From: Chryseobacterium gregarium DSM 19109
GTDB lineage: Bacteria; Bacteroidota; Bacteroidia; Flavobacteriales; Weeksellaceae
Assembly: GCF_000430845.1 (NCBI RefSeq)
Contig: NZ_AUMU01000002.1
Location: forward strand, 248,001 to 312,000
Direction of reading: 5' to 3'
DNA: 64,000 nucleotides
Below, piece by piece: positions 44,385 through 52,764 of this stretch; the first letter of the stretch is position 1; every line of letters starts with the position of its first letter. The notes under the pieces are model-generated. The model saw only the letters and a program-made list of their open reading frames with translations. It was not told the origin of the DNA and ran no database searches. The translations under genes and the position numbers were made by a program.

Positions 44385-46109
44385 TTATTTAGTCTTAATG
44401 GTAATTTCGTTTTTGTCTTCGTCTACGTTGAAGTCTATATTGGCACCTTTCATCTTTTTGATGCTGTTTTTCATCGAATCAATTACTTTGTCAGCCTTAT
44501 GGCTCGGAACTTTTTTGCCGTTGATAATGATACTGTCGTTATTATCATCGTTTGAATTGTATTCAATGGTAGAACCGTTCACTGTAATCTTGTTTTTTCC
44601 AATTTTAATGTTTCCGTCTTCATCTTTTTCCTGGTCATTGTCATTGATGCCGTCTGCATTTAAATCTCCGTCAAAACTGATCACATCATCTTTTACCGGA
44701 AGTACAATTGTATTTTGCGGAACAACCAGTTCATAATCGATGCTGTAATCTCTGAATCTGTGTTCATAGGGATATTTGATGAAATTAGGAAGCATGATTC
44801 TGTTGTTGACAATTTCTACCGGAACACTTACGTTCAGTGGAAGATTGTATCCTTTGGCTTCTTTTTTAATGATCAGATAAGGGGTCTTGATGTTCGACTT
44901 TCTTGTAACATCTACATGGATCCAGTCTTTTTTGTAAACCGATGATTTGTCAGAATAAAGATTGTCATCATAACCTGTAAAGTTCTGCGGAATGGCAATC
45001 TGCTTCGAGTCAACATATAAGGTGTCTGAATCGGTATTGATTGAAACCTCTTCCGTATCTTCCTTGTGTCCCTTAAAGATCATTTCTCTTTTTGCCATGC
45101 TTAATCCGAAGTAAGTACCCAGGCCGATTATCGTAAGGAAAAGTGCTCCTAAAACCCATCCTATATTTCTCAGTCTGGTTTTGGGTGAAAAAATTTTAAT
45201 ACTCAGTACGCTGAAAATCAAAGCGGGAATTAAAGATCCGATGATAATAATGGCCGCTAAAACATTATACAATCCGTCGTCGTCAAAATAAAACTTCATT
45301 TCATTCGCTCCCGGAAAATTAGAATCGATTCCGAAAAGCCCGAATACCACAAATACACCGATAATACTACTGACTGCCATGATGGCGAAGAATGCACCTA
45401 TGATATATTTCAGGACATTCCAGATCCCGCTGCTGGCATTGTTGATATACGGTTTGTTTTCAATATAAATTTCCCCTGCTCTTGTTGTCGTTTCGTTGGC
45501 AAACTGTACAATCTTGCTTGATTCTTCTTTCAGGTTATCAAAATTCAGTGGCTTGCCTTTCATCTTCAGGAAATCTGATGCCGTTTCAGCTTTTGGCAAT
45601 ACTGCCCATAGGATAAAATAGAGTATTACCACTAAAAATGAAGATCCGGGTGCTACCCAAAGAAATAAAAATGCACCTACCCAAATGAGTCTCATGCCCG
45701 TAACATCCATCCCGAAATAGGCTGCTAAACCTGCACAAACCCCTGCAATTTTTTGTCTTTCAGGATCACGGAACAGTTGTTTTCTATCAGTAGATTCAGT
45801 ACCTGAGGCAAAAGTTTTTCTGGTGTTCTTTTCAGAATAGTAAGCTTCTTCCTGTTCTTCGATTTTTTCAGGGCTTCCGATCTGTGTGATTACTCTTTCT
45901 ACATCGGCATCATTGATCACCTCACGTTTTGACATGGTATCCCTGAAGATTTCAACCATTCTGATTTCTATATCATGCATTACTTCCTCGGCTTCCGAAG
46001 CATCCAGTGAGCTTCTCAGAGCATTCAGGTAATCGCTGAGTTTTATATAGGCATGTTCTTCTATGGTAAAAGAAAAACCTGCGAGTCCTATTGAGAGTGT
46101 CTTGTTCAT
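44385..46109 (-). CDS. PspC domain membrane protein with C-terminal beta-helix-like domain
   Basis: 574 residues. An N-terminal segment (TLSIGLAGFSFTIEEHAYIKLSDYLNALRSSL) is followed by a PspC domain (FRDPERQKIAGVCAGLAAYFGMDVTGMRLIWVGAFLFLWVAPGSS, ~108-155), further helices to ~350, then a long hydrophilic part rich in Asp/Asn (ISFDGDLNADGINDNDQEKDEDG). In Bacteroidota these proteins pair with a PadR regulator, as here (gap 11 bp). A stress- or envelope-sensing role is inferred. Confidence 0.87.
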   Translation of the reverse strand: MNKTLSIGLAGFSFTIEEHAYIKLSDYLNALRSSLDASEAEEVMHDIEIRMVEIFRDTMSKREVINDADVERVITQIGSPEKIEEQEEAYYSEKNTRKTFASGTESTDRKQLFRDPERQKIAGVCAGLAAYFGMDVTGMRLIWVGAFLFLWVAPGSSFLVVILYFILWAVLPKAETASDFLKMKGKPLNFDNLKEESSKIVQFANETTTRAGEIYIENKPYINNASSGIWNVLKYIIGAFFAIMAVSSIIGVFVVFGLFGIDSNFPGANEMKFYFDDDGLYNVLAAIIIIGSLIPALIFSVLSIKIFSPKTRLRNIGWVLGALFLTIIGLGTYFGLSMAKREMIFKGHKEDTEEVSINTDSDTLYVDSKQIAIPQNFTGYDDNLYSDKSSVYKKDWIHVDVTRKSNIKTPYLIIKKEAKGYNLPLNVSVPVEIVNNRIMLPNFIKYPYEHRFRDYSIDYELVVPQNTIVLPVKDDVISFDGDLNADGINDNDQEKDEDGNIKIGKNKITVNGSTIEYNSNDDNNDSIIINGKKVPSHKADKVIDSMKNSIKKMKGANIDFNVDEDKNEITIKTK

Positions 46110-46120
46110 AGCTTTGTTTT

Positions 46121-46450
46121 TTAATTTTTTTGAGTGATTTGGTTGACTGAAGTAGTGAGTTCATTCCAGGTATTCTGCAGTTCATTCAGAAATAATTTTC
46201 CTTTTTCTGTGATCTGATAGTATTTTCTGGGTGGCCCTCCGGTAGATTCTTCCCATCGGTAAGAAAGGAATTCACCGTTTTTTAATCTTGTTAAAAGAGG
46301 GTAAAGAGTTCCTTCAACGACATCCAGTTTTCCCTTTTTCAGTGCATCAATCAGGTCGGAAACATACATTTCGCGATGATTGATGAGACTTAAAATACAG
46401 AATTCCAGAATCCCTTTCCGCATTTGCGCTTTGGTATTTTCAGTATTCAT
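46121..46450 (-). CDS. PadR-family transcriptional regulator
   Basis: 109 residues. Winged helix of PadR type: MRKGILEFCILSLINHREMYVSDLIDAL, VVEGTLYPLLTRLKNGEFLSYRWEESTGGPPRKYYQITEKGKLFL (~50-95). It lacks a long C-terminal coiled coil, so it belongs to the short PadR-s2 class. It directly precedes the PspC gene and probably controls both. The dyad at 46526-46543 overlapping its promoter supports autoregulation. Confidence 0.92.
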   Translation of the reverse strand: MNTENTKAQMRKGILEFCILSLINHREMYVSDLIDALKKGKLDVVEGTLYPLLTRLKNGEFLSYRWEESTGGPPRKYYQITEKGKLFLNELQNTWNELTTSVNQITQKN

Positions 46451-46525
46451 CTTTAATAATTTTTGTCAATTAGTTATTTATTTCAGACTTCAGTTCCTAG
46501 CTAGTTGAACCTATTCCGATTTTAC

Positions 46526-46543
46526 ATTACAAAGATATGTAAT
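46526..46543. promoter_or_regulatory. PadR operator candidate overlapping the -7 box
   Basis: Inverted repeat ATTAC-N8-GTAAT, the same geometry as PadR operators (ATGT-N8-ACAT). It covers the minus-strand -7 box TATCTTTG at 46530-46537, 76 bp ahead of the padR-like ATG. Binding there would block transcription. Confidence 0.5.
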
Positions 46544-46659
46544 TAAAATGGTAATATGCAATACAAAGTAGTGAAATTATTTAATATTTATATTTAACCA
46601 ATTGAAAATCAGTTAAATTATTTTAATTTTGAAAATTTAAAAAATGAGAGTACAGGAAG

Positions 46660-48000
46660 TCAGACGGGATTTTTAATAATTTTGCCTTTCACACGGACAG
46701 GTCTTAGGGTAACCAGTGCTTTTTTTTCTATCGTATGATGGGAAGAAATAAAACTGAACTGCTGATAGAATTTGCGGACGATGAGCGCCATTTCCATTAC
46801 GGCAAAATGCTCGCCGATACACAACCTTGGTCCGGCCCCAAAAGGGTAGTATGGAAAAATTTTAGCATTTTCACTGTCAAAGCGTTCAGGAATAAATGAA
46901 TCCGGCTGTTCCCAGTATTTTGGGTTTCTGTGAAGCCCACTGATGTACAGGATAATAAAAGTGCCTTTCGGCCAGGAATATTCTTTAAATCGGTCATCTT
47001 CCAGTGCCTGCCGGTCAATCGCCCAGGCCGGAGAATTAAGCCGCATGGATTCTTTAATGATATTGGAGGTATATGATTTTTTCATAAGGCTTTCCGGTGT
47101 AAAAACCATTTCGCCTTCTTCTGTAATTTCTTTTTTTAATTTTATTTCAGTTTCCGGACTTTGGCTGATCTCAAAAAAGATAAAGCTTAATGCATTGGCC
47201 GTTGTTTCATGGCCGGCAATAAAAAGAATCAGCATTTCATCCACCAGCTGCTCATCAGACATGGGGAGCTGCGTGTCTTCATACCGTGCATGAATCAGCA
47301 TGTCCAGCAGGTCTTTTTTTTCTATCCCGGAATTCCTCCGTTTATCTAAAATATTCTGAAGGATTGCTTTTGCTCTTTTGCTTTTCTCAATATTGCGGTC
47401 TATCACTCCTAAAAACTTTAAGACCTGGGTGTAAAAAGGTAGGCGGACTTCCTTGGCAAAGACTTCCTGGATTTCCGTAACGATTTCCCCCAGTTCTTTC
47501 ACTGTATTTTTGTCAATATCCGAACTAAAAAGGGTTTTGGCCACAATGCTGAAGGCCAGCGAATGAAAAAACTCATACAGATCAGTCTCCTGTCCGGTCC
47601 CGAATGGCTGAAAGGCTGTGTCAATCTCATCGTCCATAATGGAAATCAGGTTTGCAATTTTTGCTTTGCTGAAGCCTGGTTGGATCAGCCTTCTCTGTTT
47701 AAGCCAGTCTTTTCCGTTATTGGTCAATAGCCCATTCCCGAGATATTTACCGAGTGTAACAGACTGTATCTCGGATTTATAGTAATTCTTATGATTCTGC
47801 TTTAAAATATATTCTACGAATTCCTTATCCTGAGAAAAGATAAAGTTTTTGTCTGTGAAATTAGCTCTGATACGGTAACTGTCGCCTGCCATACGGTGGT
47901 TTCCGCTGATCGTCTCCAACGGGTTACTCACGCCGTTTAGTAAAGAATACAGCTTTCTTTTTCCTTTAATTTCTGCAGGATAATTGAACTTTGGGTCCAT
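46660..48000 (-). CDS. Cytochrome P450
   Basis: 446 residues. Heme-binding loop FGAGPRLCIG with thiolate Cys394, I-helix oxygen motif LFIAGHETTANAL, and K-helix ESMRLN (ExxR). There is no reductase fusion or membrane anchor, so it is a soluble class needing separate redox partners, which are not nearby. The substrate is unknown; fatty acids or terpenoids are plausible. Monocistronic. Confidence 0.93.
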   Translation of the reverse strand: MDPKFNYPAEIKGKRKLYSLLNGVSNPLETISGNHRMAGDSYRIRANFTDKNFIFSQDKEFVEYILKQNHKNYYKSEIQSVTLGKYLGNGLLTNNGKDWLKQRRLIQPGFSKAKIANLISIMDDEIDTAFQPFGTGQETDLYEFFHSLAFSIVAKTLFSSDIDKNTVKELGEIVTEIQEVFAKEVRLPFYTQVLKFLGVIDRNIEKSKRAKAILQNILDKRRNSGIEKKDLLDMLIHARYEDTQLPMSDEQLVDEMLILFIAGHETTANALSFIFFEISQSPETEIKLKKEITEEGEMVFTPESLMKKSYTSNIIKESMRLNSPAWAIDRQALEDDRFKEYSWPKGTFIILYISGLHRNPKYWEQPDSFIPERFDSENAKIFPYYPFGAGPRLCIGEHFAVMEMALIVRKFYQQFSFISSHHTIEKKALVTLRPVRVKGKIIKNPV

Positions 48001-48170
48001 AGATATATTTTCATTAAAATTACAACTAATCTCTTATATAGCGGTAAAAGCACATTTACATTAAAACCGTTATTTTTGTATGAATTAACTTACTTAAGAC
48101 GGATTTAAAATAAATCATAGATTAACACCAAGTGTTAAACTGATCGAGTAAGAAAAGCCTATACAGAACA

Positions 48171-48761
48171 ATGAAAATACAGAAAGAAATTGATTTTATC
48201 CTGGCCGTGGATGCCCTGAAAAACGTACAGCGGAGAAACTATAACGCCGATGACAGTAGAAGAGAAAATACGGCAGAACATTCCTGGCAGATTATTATTC
48301 TGGCCCAGATTCTTTTTCCATATGCAAAAAACAGGGCTGATATTGACCTGTTGAGGGTGATCAGGATGCTTTCTATTCATGACCTGGTGGAAATAGAGGC
48401 CGGGGACACTTTTTTATTCGATGAAGCTGCGATGACCGGGAAATTTGAAAGAGAAAAAATAGCCGCCCGGCAAATCTTCGGCATTCTGGATGAGCCCCTG
48501 CGCTCGGAATTCTTTAACCTCTGGCTGGAATTCGAAGAAGAGCAGACTCCCGATGCTGTTTTTGCGTGTGCCATCGACCGTATTATGCCGTTTATCCTGA
48601 ATTCCCATACCTCAGGAAAAAGCTGGACGGAAGCCGGCGTTACGGAAAAACAGATCCGTACCATGTTGGAACAAGCGATCAGCAGGGCTTCCGATGAACT
48701 GGGGGAAGCTTTTCAGCTGCTGCTGGTTAAAAATCTGGAAACGGAAAAGGTTTTAAAATAA
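48171..48761 (+). CDS. HD-domain phosphohydrolase (YfbR/HDDC2-like)
   Basis: 196 residues. Metal-binding residues in TAEHSWQIIILAQI (His37), LSIHDLVEIEAGDT (His70, Asp71, with Glu75 and Asp79) and FACAIDRIMPF (Asp) fit the HD superfamily and the YfbR/HDDC2 5'-nucleotidase group. It likely dephosphorylates nucleoside monophosphates. It ends 39 bp before the first of two large hairpins. Confidence 0.88.
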   Translation: MKIQKEIDFILAVDALKNVQRRNYNADDSRRENTAEHSWQIIILAQILFPYAKNRADIDLLRVIRMLSIHDLVEIEAGDTFLFDEAAMTGKFEREKIAARQIFGILDEPLRSEFFNLWLEFEEEQTPDAVFACAIDRIMPFILNSHTSGKSWTEAGVTEKQIRTMLEQAISRASDELGEAFQLLLVKNLETEKVLK

Positions 48762-48799
48762 TGTATAAGCGGTCAAACTTTGCATAGTCCTGCGGTTTA

Positions 48800-48846
48800 G
48801 CAAAAAAGGGTTTCGGCGGGCGAAGCCCGCCGAAACCCTTTTTTGC
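48800..48846. terminator. 22-bp perfect GC-rich hairpin, bidirectional terminator
   Basis: The arms at 48800-48821 and 48825-48846 pair perfectly around a GAA loop. The inner part is GC-only for several bases and the base is A6/T6, so either strand presents a T-tract. It lies between convergent genes. Its GC content is far above the surroundings. Confidence 0.8.
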
Positions 48847-48853
48847 ACAATAT

Positions 48854-48886
48854 AGTTTTGGGGCGGCCGCAGGCCGCCCCAAAACT
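48854..48886. terminator. Second perfect GC-rich hairpin, adjacent to the thioesterase stop
   Basis: 15-bp arms AGTTTTGGGGCGGCC / GGCCGCCCCAAAACT with a GCA loop, 8 bp from the first hairpin and 3 bp from the thioesterase stop codon. Likely terminator for the minus-strand gene. Confidence 0.75.
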
Positions 48887-48888
48887 CA

Positions 48889-49272
48889 TTATAAAATCTG
48901 AATAGGCTTTTTAAACTCATCAATCGCTACAAAAGTAAAATCACCCACTATAGCTTTTTCCCGTTCATAAGAATACATCTGTTCCGTATAAATTTCCACG
49001 TTCACCTTCATACTGGTTTTCCCTACATGGGAAACCTTGCCGATCAGTTCAACAATGGTTCCTGCGGGAATAGGCTTTTTAAAATCGATTTTATCGCTGC
49101 TTACCGTGACCACTCTTTTTCTGGCAAACCGGGTAGCCGTGATAAAGGCCACTTCATCCATCAGCTGCATCGCAGTACCTCCGAAAAGCGTATCATAATG
49201 GTTGGTCGTATTGGGGAAAACGGCTTTAAAGATCCTGGTTTCCGATGCTTCAATTCTTTCTTCTGTAGTCAT
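48889..49272 (-). CDS. Acyl-CoA thioesterase (hotdog, YciA/BFIT-like)
   Basis: 127 residues. The hotdog signature NHYDTLFGGTAMQLMDEVAFITATRFARKRVVTVSSDKIDFKKPI covers the catalytic Asp and the long helix; the second half has GTIVELIGKVSHVGKTSMKVNVEI. It should hydrolyse short- to medium-chain acyl-CoA. A cobalamin riboswitch lies 131 bp upstream on the same strand, an unusual association. Confidence 0.88.
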   Translation of the reverse strand: MTTEERIEASETRIFKAVFPNTTNHYDTLFGGTAMQLMDEVAFITATRFARKRVVTVSSDKIDFKKPIPAGTIVELIGKVSHVGKTSMKVNVEIYTEQMYSYEREKAIVGDFTFVAIDEFKKPIQIL

Positions 49273-49403
49273 ATGTCATTATTAATTAAAGCGAAATGAA
49301 ATCATATTGAAACAGAATAAGAACATTCCGGGAATACGGGATTCCTGAACACACCATAAGATCAATAAACTTCAGATCGCGAAAGTTTTTGTATACAAGA
49401 AAA

Positions 49404-49592
49404 AGGCAGGTCTCCTGACTGGTAACATCTTTATTTCCTTCCCATCTCTTTGACTGAGACAGTGGTTCTTAATAAAAACTTCAGTTACTTACAGTTGCGC
49501 GACAGTTCGTGATTCTCACACGATTCCCTTTTAATCTGCGGTTAAGCAGAACCGGTTTCTGAAAAATCACAGGCAGGAGGCTGTAAACCTGA
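49404..49592 (-). ncRNA. Cobalamin (B12) riboswitch
   Basis: On the minus strand, conserved elements appear in order: AAAAGGGAATC, then the hairpin GTGTGAGAATCACGAACTGTC with GCGCAACTGTAAG, the CACTGTC segment, GATGGGAAGG, and the 3' end AGTCAGGAGACCTGCC. The 5' CAGGT (49587-49591) can pair with ACCTG near 49406 to form P1. This order and spacing match the cobalamin family, as in the E. coli btuB leader. The downstream gene is an acyl-CoA thioesterase, not a usual B12 gene. Confidence 0.88.
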
Positions 49593-49611
49593 AGCTTTAG
49601 ATTTTCGGTTG

Positions 49612-49619
49612 CAAAAATA
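49612..49619 (-). promoter_or_regulatory. -7 promoter box (TATTTTTG) driving the riboswitch
   Basis: Exact TAnnTTTG match about 20 bp upstream of the riboswitch P1, in the 42-bp gap after the 266-residue protein gene. It implies a transcript starting with the aptamer. Confidence 0.5.
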
Positions 49620-49634
49620 ATGAATATGAATGAA

Positions 49635-50435
49635 TTATTCCGGGTTTTTATAGATGATCTGGCTTTCCGCTTTTCCCTGTTTGATGGTCCAGATCGTAGT
49701 ATACCGGTTTTCACCGGAACCGTTGATCATGTAAAGGAAGATATGATCATTGTCAATGGCTGTTACGCCGACGTTATTAAAGTCCATCGTGGGCTGAAAC
49801 ATGTTTTTAATCGCATCCCTTACAAAAACAGAGCCGCGTCCCGGCTGCTGTACCCTAACGGATTTAATTTCCGTCATGCCTTCCGGAATTTGTTTTCCGA
49901 CACCCCAGGGTTTTACCTTATCAATGGTCGTAATATTTCCATCGGCATCTTTTGTCTGTTTTTTGATGTGTGCATATGAAGGATAAACATCAATGATGAC
50001 TTTAGTTCTCTGGTTCCCCGGAATTTTAGGATTGGAGTCATCTGTGAAAATCAGTGATTTTCCGTTCTTGGATTTTGAAGGCGTGAACTGCGGGAGCTTA
50101 TCCACAAAGACCACACGGTTTTTATTTACCATGCCTTCTTTGGTAATGCTGTCATACCTTACGAAAGGTTTATCTGTATCATCCCTTTCAGGATATTTAA
50201 TCCAGATCCATTCCGTTTCGCCGGGAGCCGGTTTTTCATAAATAAAGACATCACCCGTTTTCATGCGGATCTTGTCAATGATTTTACGGTAATCGTCTTT
50301 ATGAACCCGAACCATCGCATATCCTTCCTCAGCTTTTACAACACCAAAAGGAACTTTGTCCTGTCCTTTTGCTAGGGCCACGGAAAAAAGGCTGAAAACA
50401 GATAAATACAACGCTTTATGTACGGAAACCATCAT
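49635..50435 (-). CDS. Hypothetical secreted protein
   Basis: 266 residues with a signal peptide (VHKALYLSVFSLFSVALAKGQ). The mature part is soluble and beta-rich with many charged residues (PAPGETEWIWIKYPERDDTDKPFVRYD, later PTMDFNNVGVTAIDNDHIFLYMINGSGENRYTTIWTIK). No family was recognised. The gene ends 42 bp before the riboswitch promoter, so it is not under riboswitch control. Confidence 0.65.
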   Translation of the reverse strand: MMVSVHKALYLSVFSLFSVALAKGQDKVPFGVVKAEEGYAMVRVHKDDYRKIIDKIRMKTGDVFIYEKPAPGETEWIWIKYPERDDTDKPFVRYDSITKEGMVNKNRVVFVDKLPQFTPSKSKNGKSLIFTDDSNPKIPGNQRTKVIIDVYPSYAHIKKQTKDADGNITTIDKVKPWGVGKQIPEGMTEIKSVRVQQPGRGSVFVRDAIKNMFQPTMDFNNVGVTAIDNDHIFLYMINGSGENRYTTIWTIKQGKAESQIIYKNPE

Positions 50436-50465
50436 GAAATTTTTTTAACCGTTCAAATATATAAA

Positions 50466-51128
50466 TTAAATACTTTTCGGGAGATAATTATGCTGCTGTA
50501 ATTCCTTAAAATCTTTAATTCGTTTTAAATGGGTGTCGGATAGAAGATATACTTCGTCCGAAATATCCAGTACTTCGTGATAACGGTGATCTGAAATAAT
50601 AATGCCCTTATGTTTCGACTGTTCTTTAATAATTCTCTGCATTTCAGCTGTCGTTTTCGGGGAAAAACCGTTAAACGGTTCGTCGAGCAAAATGAATTCT
50701 GAATCTGAATAGAGGATCAGTAAGGCTTCAGCAATCTTCTTTTCACCGCCGGAAAGGTTTCTGCAGGCTTCATTCAGAAGAGGTTTCATTAATTCCAGTT
50801 CAAAAAGCTTTTCAGCATTTTCCTGATTACAGAAAAGCGGAATTAAATTTTTGATTTTAACCCCTTTTGGAAGGAAAAAATGTTGCGGCAGATAAGCAAT
50901 TCTTCTCTTTCTGTCCATCTGGTTGATAAGAACTTTATGATCACTCCTGATGTATTGCGAATCGCCTTTTACCGTACCGGAAATAATCTTCAGCAAGGTA
51001 GATTTTCCTGTACCGTTTCTGCCCAGTAAACCGGTAATTTTTCCGGTTTCACATGCTATATAAATATCTTTCAGGATCTGCTTTCCGCCGAAAGATTTTA
51101 TAACGCTGTCTACATGAAGTCTGCTCAT
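50466..51128 (-). CDS. ABC transporter ATP-binding protein
   Basis: 220 residues. Walker A GLLGRNGTGKST (about 34-45), Q-loop region YLPQHFF, signature LSGGEKKIAEALL, Walker B LLDEPF, H-loop ISDHR. Together with the 4-bp overlapping membrane gene it forms a minimal two-gene ABC system. Related LptB- or MlaF-like ATPases are larger. The cargo is unknown. Confidence 0.85.
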   Translation of the reverse strand: MSRLHVDSVIKSFGGKQILKDIYIACETGKITGLLGRNGTGKSTLLKIISGTVKGDSQYIRSDHKVLINQMDRKRRIAYLPQHFFLPKGVKIKNLIPLFCNQENAEKLFELELMKPLLNEACRNLSGGEKKIAEALLILYSDSEFILLDEPFNGFSPKTTAEMQRIIKEQSKHKGIIISDHRYHEVLDISDEVYLLSDTHLKRIKDFKELQQHNYLPKSI

Positions 51129-51403
51129 AAAAATTTAGTAATCATATTAATAAGGATACTTAATGAAAAAGTAAAAACCCACAGGAACAATCTTGAAAAC
51201 CCGAAGTTCGCATAGAAATAATATTCATTTCTGAACCGCAATTCATAGATCAGGAAATGCAGGCAGGGTAAAAACAACAGGAAACACAGTCCGAAATTAT
51301 TTGCACTGAAACCCAGTGAAAAGCACATCAGAATAGATGATATCATACAAGGAATCAACAGTTTTATATAGAAAATCCGGAGAATCTTAAGATTTTTGAT
51401 CAT
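51125..51403 (-). CDS. Small membrane subunit paired with ABC ATPase
   Basis: 92 residues from ATG 51403; a TTG two codons upstream is less likely. Three to four hydrophobic segments (LLIPCMISSILMCFSLGF, GLCFLLFLPCLHFLIYEL, LFLWVFTFSLSILINMI). It overlaps the ATPase gene by 4 bp, indicating coupling. It is too short for a standard ABC permease, so it may oligomerise or need another subunit. No family recognised. Confidence 0.7.
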   Translation of the reverse strand: MIKNLKILRIFYIKLLIPCMISSILMCFSLGFSANNFGLCFLLFLPCLHFLIYELRFRNEYYFYANFGFSRLFLWVFTFSLSILINMITKFL

Positions 51404-51425
51404 GCCCAAATTTAATCAATTATGG

Positions 51426-51433
51426 CAAATGTA
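51426..51433 (-). promoter_or_regulatory. -7 promoter box (TACATTTG) of the ABC pair
   Basis: Exact TAnnTTTG match 22 bp upstream of the ATG at 51403. A second partial box (TAAATTTG) lies next to the start codon. Confidence 0.45.
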
Positions 51434-51600
51434 TAATTGCTGCTATTTTAAACAGATTAGCCCATGAAATATTTATGGTCTGCTTTATATTGTATTATTA
51501 TGGATTTCTGTTCTAGTTGAGGTGGCTCAATAATACATTAATTCAGATTTATTCCTATATTTAAATAAATAATAACCGTGTAACTTTAATTAACTTAAAT

Positions 51601-52692
51601 ATGACAAAAAAACTACTTTATGCCTTTCTTTTATTAATAGGAATCTCGATTCAAAGTAAAACTGCAACTGCTGAAAAAGCGGCATCTGACTTTTTCTGTG
51701 ATACATTGGCACCGACTAATGTCCAGGTGAGCAATATTACCATGACTTCTGCAGCGGTAAGCTGGACTTTGGATCCCAATACTCAGGATTATATTATAAG
51801 ATTCCGGCCGGTAGGTTCTGCTGTATGGACAACAGTTACACCGATTTCAGGACAAAATTCATTTATTCTTACAGGTCTTATTTCCTGTATGGCCTATGAA
51901 GTGCAGGTTGCCAAAATATGCAGTGGTACAGGCGGAACCTGGTCAAATCCAATATCATTTACCACCTATCTCAATTATTGTGCGGCGGCATCAACAGATG
52001 CCGGTGTAGTTCATATTTCGAATGTGACGGTAACACCATCAGGAGGTCTTGTCCCGATGGTAAGCAATTCAGGGTCATCATTCTATACCGATTACCGTCC
52101 TGATCCAACCCGTAAAGTTCAGTTAATGACAGGGAGCACAAACAATACAATTACGGTTTCCAAGACATGGGCCGGAACGCCAAATGCTGTAGCCGTGCGG
52201 GTCTGGATTGATTTCAATGCCGACGGGATCTTTCAGGCATCAGAAATGTTGCTTAATTCCAGTTCATCTGTATCACCGGTAGCAACATCTGTTTTTACGG
52301 TGCCCGTACTTGCTTTTCAGTCCGGGACAAATTGCGGGGTAGCTATGAGGGTTATTGCCAGTGAAATGTATACAAGTCCGGTCTGCGGCACTTTCACCTA
52401 TGGAGAAGTGGAAGATTATGGAGTATACATATTGGCGGGTGCAAATCTTTCAATCAATGAAATTAATAAAAATACAGGAGGGAATATATATCCAAATCCG
52501 GCTTCTGAACTATTGAACATTTCAGGGATTTCAGGAAATGAATTTGAAATTTACAATGCTGCCGGGCAAAAAGTACGTTCAGGAAAAATTTCAGATCAGA
52601 AAGTAGATGTTTATGATCTTACAAAAGGAGTCTATTTTATCCAGATTAAGGACAAAGAAAATGTCACACGATTGAAGTTTATCAGAAAATAA
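51601..52692 (+). CDS. Type IX-secreted protein with fibronectin III and GEVED domains
   Basis: 363 residues. A signal peptide ends around SKTATA. A fibronectin III domain follows (~35-120, APTNVQVSNITMTSAAVSWTLDPN). A GEVED domain (~130-280) ends GEVEDYGVYIL and has calcium-site-like WIDFNADGIF. The type A sorting domain (~290-363, YPNPASELLNISG... YFIQIKDKENVTRLKFIRK) directs secretion by the Por/type IX system. Likely a surface adhesin or enzyme module. It is followed by a terminator. Confidence 0.88.
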   Translation: MTKKLLYAFLLLIGISIQSKTATAEKAASDFFCDTLAPTNVQVSNITMTSAAVSWTLDPNTQDYIIRFRPVGSAVWTTVTPISGQNSFILTGLISCMAYEVQVAKICSGTGGTWSNPISFTTYLNYCAAASTDAGVVHISNVTVTPSGGLVPMVSNSGSSFYTDYRPDPTRKVQLMTGSTNNTITVSKTWAGTPNAVAVRVWIDFNADGIFQASEMLLNSSSSVSPVATSVFTVPVLAFQSGTNCGVAMRVIASEMYTSPVCGTFTYGEVEDYGVYILAGANLSINEINKNTGGNIYPNPASELLNISGISGNEFEIYNAAGQKVRSGKISDQKVDVYDLTKGVYFIQIKDKENVTRLKFIRK

Positions 52693-52698
52693 TAAAAA

Positions 52699-52735
52699 AC
52701 CCGTCTCACAAATGCTTGTGAAACGGATTTTTTTA
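52699..52735 (+). terminator. Terminator of the type IX-secreted protein gene
   Basis: Stem CCGTCTCACAA / TTGTGAAACGG with one mismatch, 4-nt loop, then a T-run, 8 bp after the stop. Confidence 0.8.
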
Positions 52736-52764
52736 TTTTGAATTAATCACTAAGTGAAAATTAT

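Noticed and set aside
49274..49360. Short minus-strand frame (23 codons, start near 49356) between riboswitch and thioesterase
   Set aside because: No leader, no conserved character; probably chance.
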